NCBI GenBank assembly: GCA_021163905.1
Contig: JAGGTG010000047.1
Location: 1-11,650 of the forward strand
Reading direction: 5' to 3'
Source: Candidatus Aerophobota bacterium
GTDB taxonomy: Bacteria; Aerophobota; Aerophobia; Aerophobales; B3-G15
DNA length: 11,650 nt
Both the position numbers and the translations under genes were made by a program. Numbering within the stretch: the first letter of the stretch is position 1; each line of letters opens with the position of its first letter. Of the stretch, positions 5,734-11,650 are shown piece after piece. The notes beneath the pieces are model-generated. The model was not told where the DNA came from, ran no database searches, and saw only the letters and a list, made by a program, of their open reading frames with translations.

Positions 5734-7586
5734 AGTCCCCACCCTATCTTGGTAATAATTAAAAAGGCCAGGAAAAGAAGAATATACAGAGCATAGGTAT
5801 TTACATTTCCTGTATAAATCTGTCTTACACCCTGGAAGAAAGATTTACTTTTTTCCACCAGCCAATAGTAAAAATCATCCACCACATCACGTAGATAAGG
5901 TCCAATTATTCTGTAAACCGGATCATAAAATCTTACACTGTACTGGTATTTATCCTTTGGAATAAATGAGCCAGCGGCATAATTATCGTACTGGTTAACT
6001 CGTCTTGATCTTGTTGATAATGAAAATATAAGATAAATAAATACTCCAGCCACTACTATTGCAGCAAGAATGTTAATTATATTTAGTTCTCCAATTTCCC
6101 TGGGCATACCAAATATGATAGTGGAAAGAGGCTTTATTCCAAAGGATCTTTCAATTCCAGAGATTACATTCAAAGGAATGCCGGGTAAAATACCAAATAA
6201 AATAATAACCGAGGTTAAAATAATCATGGGAAGTCGCATTGCCCAGGGAACTTCTTTTACATCTTTATATTTTTCTGGAAGTTGTCCTAAAAATATGTTA
6301 TGTAAAAATTTGTAAACTGATAGAATTGTTCCCCAGGTTCCTATAAGGGCAACAAAAGCTAAAAATGGATGTTTTTCCATAATTAAGGTTTTATATATAA
6401 GCCATTTAGAAACAAAACCATTGGTTAAAGGAATACCAATCAAACCAGAAATGCCAATCAGGCCTCCAATAAAAGTGACCGGCATCTTTTTAATCAATCC
6501 ACCCAACTGATTTAAATCTCTCACTCCACCGGTTCGGTATTCTACCGCTCCAGTAACGAGGAAAAGCAATGCTATGTAAATGCAGTGATTTAAAGTATGG
6601 AATATTCCACCAGCGATGCCCAGGGTTGTACCAAAGCTAATACCTAAAATCATATATCCTCCCTGTCCAATGGCATGCCAGGCTAAAAGCCTCTTGTCAT
6701 CGTCCTGGAGAAGTGCAATGAAAGTCCCAATAATTATAGAAATAGCTCCAATCCAGCAAAGTATATAGTTAAAATTTAACAGTCCGTATCCTAATTTATG
6801 CAAAAGGTTTAATCCTACTATACTGTACATAACTAAAACAAATCCATATATTCCTATTCTTACCAGGATTCCTGAAAGAACTGCTGAAAAAGGAGATACT
6901 GCCTCAGCGTGAGCATCGGGAAGCCAGGTATGAAGTGGCCATATTGCATTTTTAATACCAAATCCAATTATAAACATAATTAAAAGAAAAAGAATATATC
7001 CGGATGAGGCAGTTTGTAGTAAGGAAGCTAAGCTTGAAAATTCCAATGTTCCATAAGATGTATACAAACTAACAATGGCAAATAGCATAGCTATTGATCC
7101 AACAGTTGACATAACAATGTATTTTAATCCAGCACCTACTGCTTTTCCTCCTTTGTAGCTTATTAAAAGGTATGTACTCCAGCTCATTATCTCCCAGAAT
7201 ATGTAGAGGGATAAAAAATCGGCACTAAGCACAACACCCAGCATTCCTGCATTAACAAATAACATCATAGAGTAATAAAAGTCCAATTTCTGGTAATGTT
7301 TCATATACTCTAAGGAAAAAAGAATCGATAAAAATCCAATTCCGGCAACTGCTATGGCAAAAAACCAGGATAATGGATCTATTCTTAAAGTGAGAGATAA
7401 GTTTAAAAAGGGAAGAGGATAAAAAGAAGTATAAATTTTTTGATTGTAAGCTAAACTAACTAAAATAACTACTATTAAAGATGCAAGAACTGCTAAGATA
7501 TCTCTTGCTTTTCCTGATATTTTACCGATAAGATAAACTATCCCTGCTCCAAGAAAAGCAACTATTAGTATAGTTATAAGCTGCAT
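5727..7586 (-). CDS. mbxH': NuoL/HyfB-like antiporter subunit (MbxH' position)
   Basis: A 619-aa polytopic protein (about 16 membrane segments by eye) of the proton-translocating NADH-quinone oxidoreductase family that includes NuoL, HyfB and MrpD. Ion-path residues: E132 (IFWEIMSWSTYL, TM5), K212 in GFGIKNAIWPLHTWLPDAH (TM7), R243 where a Lys/His is common (SGILVRIGIYG), H330/H334 (GGIFHTLNHCIYIALLF) and K394 (NGFVSKWLIYK, TM12). The ~90-residue C-terminal extension (from ~535) contains DPVYRIIGPYLRDVVDDFYYW and a last membrane segment, as in HyfB/MbxH' types that contact the NuoH-like subunit. ATG at 7586 follows AGGAGG (7595-7600), 1 nt after the MrpD stop. It probably moves H+ next to the anchor subunit. 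Confidence 0.93.
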   Translation of the reverse strand: MQLITILIVAFLGAGIVYLIGKISGKARDILAVLASLIVVILVSLAYNQKIYTSFYPLPFLNLSLTLRIDPLSWFFAIAVAGIGFLSILFSLEYMKHYQKLDFYYSMMLFVNAGMLGVVLSADFLSLYIFWEIMSWSTYLLISYKGGKAVGAGLKYIVMSTVGSIAMLFAIVSLYTSYGTLEFSSLASLLQTASSGYILFLLIMFIIGFGIKNAIWPLHTWLPDAHAEAVSPFSAVLSGILVRIGIYGFVLVMYSIVGLNLLHKLGYGLLNFNYILCWIGAISIIIGTFIALLQDDDKRLLAWHAIGQGGYMILGISFGTTLGIAGGIFHTLNHCIYIALLFLVTGAVEYRTGGVRDLNQLGGLIKKMPVTFIGGLIGISGLIGIPLTNGFVSKWLIYKTLIMEKHPFLAFVALIGTWGTILSVYKFLHNIFLGQLPEKYKDVKEVPWAMRLPMIILTSVIILFGILPGIPLNVISGIERSFGIKPLSTIIFGMPREIGELNIINILAAIVVAGVFIYLIFSLSTRSRRVNQYDNYAAGSFIPKDKYQYSVRFYDPVYRIIGPYLRDVVDDFYYWLVEKSKSFFQGVRQIYTGNVNTYALYILLFLAFLIITKIGWGLW

Positions 7587-7587
7587 T

Positions 7588-9063
7588 TTAAGAGCCTCCT
7601 AATACCCATCCAATATAACCTGTTCTCCCCAGAAGCTCGCCAGCTGCCCCCTTAAGTAGACCGGTGATAAACTGAGGATGGATCCCAATTACAATAATTG
7701 AAATAACCAGGATAATCATGGGAACTATTATGTATCCAGACGTTTCAGTTACATTATCCACATTTTTACCTTCTTTAAAATAAAGATTCTGCACAACTTT
7801 GAAAAAATAGCCCGCTTCAATAACAGTTGCAATTAGGGCAATAACAACAAAAACCAGGAAAATCGGTTTTTTTACCTGAATTGCAGCATAAACTATTGAA
7901 AACTTGCTAATAAATCCTGCAAAAGGTGGAAGACCAATTAGAGAAAAAGAACCTATAGTAAAGGCAAAGGAAGTTAAAGGCATTTTCCTGCCAAGCCCGG
8001 ATAAAGAATCGATACTTTTAGAGCCTACCCTGTAAATCATATATCCTGCAGCCAGGAAAAGAAGTGCCTTGGCCAGGGCATGAGATACTATCTGAAAAAG
8101 GCCAGCAAAAACCCCAAGTGAAGTTGCTATTCCCAGAGCAAAGACAATCAGTCCAATTTGCCCGATACTTGAGTAAGCCAAAAGTCTTTTAATATCATTT
8201 TGTCTGAATGCTGACATCTCACCAATTAAAAGAGTTAAAAGGCCAAGAAAGGCAATAAAGGTTAAAATACCATCAGCATTAAATATGGTATAGATCATTC
8301 TCGCCACACCATATACCCCGGTTTTAATAGCTATCCCCGATAAAATAGCACTAATAGATGAAGGAGCCGATGAGTGAGCATCGGGAAGCCAGGCATTTAG
8401 CGGAAATACAGCTGCCTCAATCCCAAATCCAGTGATAAGAAAAGCCAAACTAATAAACAAAAAAGTGGGATCAGCTGATGTAACCCTGCTGGCAATATCT
8501 GCCATATTGAGTGTTCCAAACATACCGTATAAAAGAGCAATACCAATTAAAACAAAGCTTGACCCAACTGATCCCTGAATTAAATACTTCATCGCTGCCT
8601 CTGTTCCCTCTTTATCCTTGTTATAAGCAACAAGGGCGTAGGAGGAAATACAGAGAATCTCAAAGAAAACAAACAGGTTAAATATATCACCGGTTAAAAC
8701 TATACCTGTTGCGCCGGTTATTAGCAGTAAAAATAGCATATGGTATTTTTCAGTAGGCTCCTCCTTTATATAGCTAATCGCATATATAGCAACCAGAAGG
8801 CCAATACTTGATATAAGAGTGACAAGGAAAACTCCCAGAGGACCAACTACCAGGTTAATACAAAAAGGTGGACTCCAGCCACCAATAGATACAACAGCAG
8901 GCTTTTTTAAAATCTGGGGGATTAAGATAAAACTGATACCAACATTAATCAATAAAGCCACAACAGGTATATATTTTCCAATTTTTTTTGAAACTAAGCC
9001 AAAAAGTGGAATAGAAAATGCAAAAGCTAAAGGAACGGCAATTAAAAGTGATGGATTTACCAT
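7588..9063 (-). CDS. mnhD: MrpD/MnhD-type Na+/H+ antiporter subunit (MbxH position)
   Basis: A 491-aa integral membrane protein (about 14 segments) of the MrpD/NuoM/NuoN family. Seen: E135 in LFVFFEILCISSYALVAY (TM5), WLPDAH (225-230), K247 (SGIAIKTGVYG), KRLLAYSSIGQ (292-301), H328 and K332 in SHALAKALLF, and K387 in GFISKFSIVYAA (TM12). The TM7 position that is Lys in NuoL/M/N (GxxK before PLxxWLP) is Glu216 here (GFGIEAAVFPLNAWLP), while the neighbouring NuoL-like paralog keeps Lys. It overlaps mnhC by 7 nt and ends 1 nt before the NuoL-like start. Expected role: one ion-translocation channel of the complex, paired with MrpA-C/B/C/E/F/G pieces for Na+. Whether Glu216 alters ion choice is unknown. 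Confidence 0.94.
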   Translation of the reverse strand: MVNPSLLIAVPLAFAFSIPLFGLVSKKIGKYIPVVALLINVGISFILIPQILKKPAVVSIGGWSPPFCINLVVGPLGVFLVTLISSIGLLVAIYAISYIKEEPTEKYHMLFLLLITGATGIVLTGDIFNLFVFFEILCISSYALVAYNKDKEGTEAAMKYLIQGSVGSSFVLIGIALLYGMFGTLNMADIASRVTSADPTFLFISLAFLITGFGIEAAVFPLNAWLPDAHSSAPSSISAILSGIAIKTGVYGVARMIYTIFNADGILTFIAFLGLLTLLIGEMSAFRQNDIKRLLAYSSIGQIGLIVFALGIATSLGVFAGLFQIVSHALAKALLFLAAGYMIYRVGSKSIDSLSGLGRKMPLTSFAFTIGSFSLIGLPPFAGFISKFSIVYAAIQVKKPIFLVFVVIALIATVIEAGYFFKVVQNLYFKEGKNVDNVTETSGYIIVPMIILVISIIVIGIHPQFITGLLKGAAGELLGRTGYIGWVLGGS

Positions 9064-9416
9064 TTTAATCCCTTTATCTTTGTAACATTTAGAGTTTTGT
9101 TGTGCTGGTAAACTTTAATAACAATGGAAAGTGCCAGAGCCAGAACAGCCACTCCAATAACAATGGCAGTTAATACTAAAGCCTGAGGCACAGGATCCAC
9201 AACATTTGCAGGGCTTATCCCTGGTCTGGAAAATATAGGAGCAGTTCTTCCTCTGACATAACCAATACAGATAAGCAAAATATTTATCCCCGTATCGATA
9301 AAATTAAGACCAATTACTATCTTAATTAAATTTGTTTTCACAAGAACAATATAAAGGCCAATTAAAATTAATCCCCCCGAGGCAATATAGTACATCCAGT
9401 TATAGATACCACTCAT
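9057..9416 (-). CDS. mnhC: MrpC/MnhC-type Na+/H+ antiporter subunit (NuoK-like)
   Basis: A 119-aa protein with three membrane helices, homologous to MrpC and complex I NuoK. Signatures: IGLNFIDTGINILLI (35-49) in TM2, with Asp41 in the intramembrane segment, and DPVPQALVLTAIVIGVA (74-90), the MrpC/NuoK motif before and within TM3. In Mrp systems this subunit stacks between MrpA-C/MrpB and MrpD. Its ATG overlaps the mnhB stop (ATGA), with GGAGAG upstream, and its stop overlaps the mnhD start. Length is normal. Confidence 0.94.
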   Translation of the reverse strand: MSGIYNWMYYIASGGLILIGLYIVLVKTNLIKIVIGLNFIDTGINILLICIGYVRGRTAPIFSRPGISPANVVDPVPQALVLTAIVIGVAVLALALSIVIKVYQHNKTLNVTKIKGLKW

Positions 9417-10114
9417 CTGCTTCTCTCCAGTAAATCATCAATGATACCGGTTAGCTCAAATCCAACCTTAAAACCAATGGCAATGTATATAATTGGAATA
9501 ATACCGGCACTAAAGAGTGTATTAGGAATTCCTTTAGGTAAAAAGTTAGTCAAAAAATATCCAGAGAAAACAAGGCCTAAAAGCCCAATTCCTACAAAAA
9601 TTAATCCACTTAAACTCTCAGCTAAACCTGATGTTTTTTTATTTATTCTTTGTTTAGGAAAAGCTAAATACATCAATAAAAATCCTGAGGCAATAATTGC
9701 TCCTCCCTGAAAACCTCCTCCAGGGGTAAGGTGACCATGAACAAATATATAAGCACCAAAAAGAAGGATTAAGGGGAAAAGAAGGCGTGAACCGGTTCTC
9801 AAAATCAAGCTTGCCCTTTTAGTTTTATCTTCCTTATCATCCATATTCTTCTGAATTTTCCTTTCCACAAATAAAACTGCCCCCAGGCCAACAGCTGCAA
9901 TAAAAAGTACCGTAACCTCGCCCAGGGTATCAAACCCACGATAGTTCAAAACAACTGAGGTAACTATATTAACAGCACCGGTTTGTTTAATTCCTTTTTT
10001 AATATAATAGTTAGCTACATTTATTTTATCTTTACCAAAAGGGATCTTTGAGAAGGCAAAGATAAATCCCACAGCAATTATAATAAGTATAATAATACTT
10101 ACTATCCTTCTCAT
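9413..10114 (-). CDS. mnhB: MbhE-MrpB fusion antiporter subunit
   Basis: A 233-aa membrane protein with two family segments. Residues 1-85 match the last part of MrpA (the MbhE piece of split systems), with VTSVVLNYRGFDTLGEVTVLF (51-71). Residues ~100-233 match MrpB/MnhB: ILRTGSRLLFPLILLFG, then HGHLTPGGGFQGGAIIASG (127-144), the MnhB hallmark with its Pro-Gly-Gly-Gly loop. A charged linker (DDKEDKTKR, 92-100) joins them. MrpB alone is usually ~140 aa, so the extra N-terminus explains the length. Together with the 78-aa gene before it, it replaces the C-terminal third of full MrpA. Both junctions are ATGA overlaps. It probably forms part of the Na+ path. Confidence 0.93.
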   Translation of the reverse strand: MRRIVSIIILIIIAVGFIFAFSKIPFGKDKINVANYYIKKGIKQTGAVNIVTSVVLNYRGFDTLGEVTVLFIAAVGLGAVLFVERKIQKNMDDKEDKTKRASLILRTGSRLLFPLILLFGAYIFVHGHLTPGGGFQGGAIIASGFLLMYLAFPKQRINKKTSGLAESLSGLIFVGIGLLGLVFSGYFLTNFLPKGIPNTLFSAGIIPIIYIAIGFKVGFELTGIIDDLLERSR

Positions 10115-10347
10115 TTTTCGTATCTCTCTGTCTTTCTTATTGCAATAATAAACACCGCTGTAGTTAGCCCTGCACCAATAGCAGCCTCAGCCATAGCAAC
10201 ATCTGGTGCCTGAAGGAAGTAAAATAAAATAGAGGTAATTAAACTTACGGCAGCACAGGCAACTACAGCATTTATTAGATCTTTAAATAAACTTGCGGCA
10301 ACTGCCAAGATAATCATAATGAATATAAGAATTAACTGAAAAATCAT
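10111..10347 (-). CDS. mbxD: MrpA C-terminal fragment, DUF4040/MbhD-type subunit
   Basis: A 78-aa protein with about three membrane helices. Its signature QAPDVAMAEAAIGAGL (46-61), with acidic residues D49 and E54, is that of the DUF4040/MbhD domain found in the C-terminal part of MrpA. MbhD/MbxD-type subunits carry it as a separate protein in Mbh and Mbx complexes. ATG at 10347 has the strongest ribosome site of the antiporter genes, AGGAGG, about 8 nt upstream. It overlaps its neighbours by ATGA on both sides. In Mrp-type complexes this region forms a NuoJ-like bundle near the proposed Na+ channel. Confidence 0.9.
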   Translation of the reverse strand: MIFQLILIFIMIILAVAASLFKDLINAVVACAAVSLITSILFYFLQAPDVAMAEAAIGAGLTTAVFIIAIRKTERYEK

Positions 10348-10691
10348 TTATCATCCTCCTGTGCTTTAGCACATTCCTCAAAATCCTTACATTTATCAAC
10401 AACACTTTTATCCCACAGTTTCACTCCACTCTTGTAGCTTGCTCTTGCAAGAGCATGGGCACTTATAGGATTTGTAAATAAGATAAACACAGCTATAATC
10501 AAGCATTTTAAAAACCAGGTAGGCTCAACTATACCTGCACCAATAATTGATAAAAATGCTCCAAGTGTTGTGCATTTTGTTCCGGCCTGGAGTCTATTGT
10601 AAACATCAGGAAATCTAAATACCCCTAACGCTCCCAGGAAAAGGAAGGCTACCCCAACTCCCATTACTATATAACCTATTATTTGATTCAT
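10344..10691 (-). CDS. mnhG: MrpG/MnhG-type Na+/H+ antiporter subunit
   Basis: A 115-aa protein with three membrane helices. MrpG signatures: LGALGVFRFPDVYNRLQAGTK (19-39) after TM1 and FTNPISAHALARASY (72-86) after TM3. The hydrophilic C-terminal tail (~87-115) is charged and holds two cysteines, C101 and C107, besides C40 and C63 earlier in the protein; the tail is not part of the usual family signature. MrpG is a small accessory subunit of the antiporter module. ATGA overlaps on both sides tie it to mnhF and the DUF4040 gene. Confidence 0.94.
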   Translation of the reverse strand: MNQIIGYIVMGVGVAFLFLGALGVFRFPDVYNRLQAGTKCTTLGAFLSIIGAGIVEPTWFLKCLIIAVFILFTNPISAHALARASYKSGVKLWDKSVVDKCKDFEECAKAQEDDK

Positions 10692-10939
10692 AGCCCTTTA
10701 TCCAGATAACGAGCTACAGCTATTACTCCAACAAAGGAAAGCACCGCATATATTAAACTCACATCAAGATAGATGCGTCTTTTAAAAAAAATACCCAGAA
10801 GAACCATCAATGCTACAGTTATAGTCACCATTATATCAACCCCAACTACTCTATCCGGTGCTGTTGGTCCCTTTACAGCACGGATCAAAGCCAGAATAAC
10901 TGCGATTATAATAACCCCAAAGAAAATCATTAAAGTCAT
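10688..10939 (-). CDS. mnhF: MrpF/MnhF-type Na+/H+ antiporter subunit
   Basis: An 83-aa protein with three membrane helices and a normal MrpF length. Signatures: the loop KGPTAPDRVVGVDIM (23-37), with the conserved Gly-Pro-Thr, Asp-Arg and Asp35, and YLDVSLIYAVLSFVG (57-71), with Asp59. In Mrp and Mbh structures MrpF packs with MrpG and MrpE at the distal end of the module, and its Asp is implicated in Na+ binding. ATG at 10939 overlaps the mnhE stop (ATGA), with GAGGGTG upstream. Confidence 0.94.
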   Translation of the reverse strand: MTLMIFFGVIIIAVILALIRAVKGPTAPDRVVGVDIMVTITVALMVLLGIFFKRRIYLDVSLIYAVLSFVGVIAVARYLDKGL

Positions 10940-11454
10940 TTAAAAATCACCCTCAGGTATTTTTCAAATCTTGCCCCAATAATCTCAGTTGCCTTTTTAA
11001 CATCTTCGGATTTTACATTAATCCAGTGAATGAGTAAATTATCTTTTACAATCTCTATAGTTAATGTTCCCGGGGTTAAAGTTATGGAATTTCCAAGAAT
11101 TAATTTGGCAACATCGGATTTTAAATTTGTTTTAATTTGAACTATTCCCGGTCTTATTGGCATTTTTGGATGAACCACTCTATAGGCAACATCAAAATTT
11201 GCCTTGACCATCTCCCAGAAAAAAACCGGTATGTAAAGGAGAAAATAGGCAATTTTCTTTAAAGTGATTCCAGAAAAACCCTTCTCGGTAAAGTAACTGT
11301 ATCCAAAAAGAGCGATTAATGCCGAGAAAACAAGGCCAGTGATTAACTCCTCCCAGGCTAAAGTTGAGGTCAATAAGATCCACAGAATAAAAAGAGAAAT
11401 TAAAGTTAAGGTGTACCTTCCCATCTTATTAGAATTTTTCTGGCACTTTCTCAC
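10936..11454 (-). CDS. mnhE: MrpE/MnhE-type Na+/H+ antiporter subunit (first gene of operon)
   Basis: A 172-aa protein with a membrane N-terminal half (about residues 12-90) and a cytoplasmic C-terminal domain. The MrpE hallmark is LGNSITLTPGTLTIEI (120-135) followed by a hydrophobic segment around LLIHWINV. MrpE is needed for assembly or stability of the antiporter complex. I accept the GTG start at 11454 because AGAAGGA lies at 11461-11467 with 6-nt spacing. The next in-frame ATG (11424) has no such site and would remove only a charged leader (MRKCQKNSNK). It is the first cistron after the promoter at 11575-11603. Confidence 0.93.
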   Translation of the reverse strand: MRKCQKNSNKMGRYTLTLISLFILWILLTSTLAWEELITGLVFSALIALFGYSYFTEKGFSGITLKKIAYFLLYIPVFFWEMVKANFDVAYRVVHPKMPIRPGIVQIKTNLKSDVAKLILGNSITLTPGTLTIEIVKDNLLIHWINVKSEDVKKATEIIGARFEKYLRVIFK

Positions 11455-11460
11455 TTGCTT

Positions 11461-11467
11461 TCCTTCT
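11461..11467 (-). promoter_or_regulatory. Ribosome binding site that decides the GTG start of mnhE
   Basis: AGAAGGA on the minus strand, 6 nt upstream of GTG 11454. The later in-frame ATG at 11424 lacks a comparable site, so this fixes the start. Confidence 0.7.
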
Positions 11468-11509
11468 TATATTTTTTATGCAAAAAACCATTTATTTTAA
11501 ACAGTACCC

Positions 11510-11523
11510 GTGAATTCTTTCAC
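11510..11523 (-). promoter_or_regulatory. Candidate Rex operator in the operon leader
   Basis: On the plus strand the sequence reads GTGAA-TTCT-TTCAC, a perfect 5+5 inverted repeat with a 4-bp centre. The commonly described Rex site is TTGTGAA-N4-TTCACAA, so the inner ten bases and the spacing match exactly. The outer bases (CC before, TG after) do not match TT/AA. It lies about 45-60 bp downstream of the predicted transcription start and ~55 bp before mnhE, a roadblock-type position. The operon itself ends with rex. An overlapping weaker palindrome, TTTCA-C-TGAAA, lies at 11518-11528. Binding is inferred. Confidence 0.5.
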
Positions 11524-11574
11524 TGAAAAGCTCAAAAATAAATTCTATATCACTTATACCTTACACCGTATCCT

Positions 11575-11603
11575 ATTTTACCATGTAAAAAAAATTTTGT
11601 CAA
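11575..11603 (-). promoter_or_regulatory. Sigma-70-type promoter for the whole operon
   Basis: On the minus strand, a perfect -35 TTGACA (11603-11598) and a -10 TAAAAT (11580-11575; 5 of 6 to consensus) are separated by exactly 17 bp, which include an A/T-rich tract. Upstream sequence (to ~11640) is also A/T-rich, like an UP element. Predicted start of transcription is near 11568, giving a leader of about 113 nt before the mnhE GTG. A second TTGACA at 11625-11620 lacks a matching -10. Confidence 0.8.
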
Positions 11604-11650
11604 GTATGCGCGTTAAATCTGTCAATTAAATTTTAAAAGTGCACCGATTC

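Noticed and set aside
2653..7586. A [NiFe] hydrogenase of group 4 (Mbh/Ech/Hyf type)
   Set aside because: Gene content is similar, but the large subunit lacks three of the four [NiFe]-ligand cysteines and there are no hydrogenase maturation genes in the window.
6909..8393. Identical 20-bp sequence at 6909-6928 and 8374-8393
   Set aside because: Both encode the conserved WLPDAH segment of paralogous antiporter subunits; coding constraint explains it, so it is not called a mobile or regulatory repeat.
834..9710. Several open frames on the plus strand (for example 834-1061, 2755-2997, 4312-4593, 8819-9085, 9441-9710)
   Set aside because: Each lies opposite a clearly conserved minus-strand gene and shows no recognisable domain.
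785..11454. A standard complex I (nuo) operon
   Set aside because: NuoA, NuoE, NuoF, NuoG, NuoJ and NuoN are absent, Mrp subunits are present, and the order follows mbx, not nuo.
11597..11625. A second promoter using TTGACA at 11625-11620
   Set aside because: The hexamer 17 bp downstream is TGACAA, a poor -10; the promoter at 11575-11603 is far better.

Overview
This looks like bacterial DNA from an anaerobe. Evidence: a near-consensus sigma-70 promoter, Shine-Dalgarno sites before most genes, and a Rex-family NADH sensor. The window is AT-rich (by eye below 40% GC) and densely packed. The gene order matches what I recall of the mbx (MBS) clusters of Thermococcales and their relatives in Thermotogales and uncultivated anaerobic bacteria. 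I cannot name a taxon from sequence alone.

All fourteen genes lie on the minus strand and read from about 11.45 kb down to 0.12 kb, apparently as one operon. Most are joined by ATGA (4-nt) overlaps. In transcription order they are: (1) a promoter and ~110-nt leader with a candidate Rex operator (11510-11603); (2) a split Mrp/Mnh cation-antiporter module: MrpE, MrpF, MrpG, an MrpA C-terminal fragment (DUF4040/MbhD type), an MbhE-MrpB fusion, MrpC and MrpD; (3) a second, NuoL/HyfB-like antiporter subunit and a NuoH-like membrane anchor; (4) a 45-nt gap with two small hairpins, the largest gap in the operon, exactly between membrane-arm and peripheral-arm genes; (5) NuoB-, NuoC- and NuoD-like subunits; (6) a 623-aa fusion of a NuoI-like 2x[4Fe-4S] ferredoxin with a GltD/NfnB-like Fe-S flavoprotein; (7) rex. 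After rex lies a short tandem-repeat tract (22-120) whose unit changes from 8 to 9 bp.

The order (E-F-G-D-B-C-H-H'-M-J-K-L-N) is that of an Mbx-type respiratory complex, an intermediate between group 4 membrane [NiFe] hydrogenases and complex I. The NuoD-like subunit has lost three of the four [NiFe]-ligand cysteines and also lacks the complex I quinone-site His and Tyr. It should therefore be neither a hydrogenase nor a quinone reductase. The fused flavoprotein suggests that the complex exchanges electrons between ferredoxin and NAD(P)(H), coupled to Na+ or H+ movement through the Mrp module. This would be a functional parallel of Rnf. Rex at the operon's end and a Rex-like palindrome in the leader suggest feedback control by the NADH/NAD+ ratio. 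The coupling and the reaction are inferences; the motifs and order are read from the sequence.
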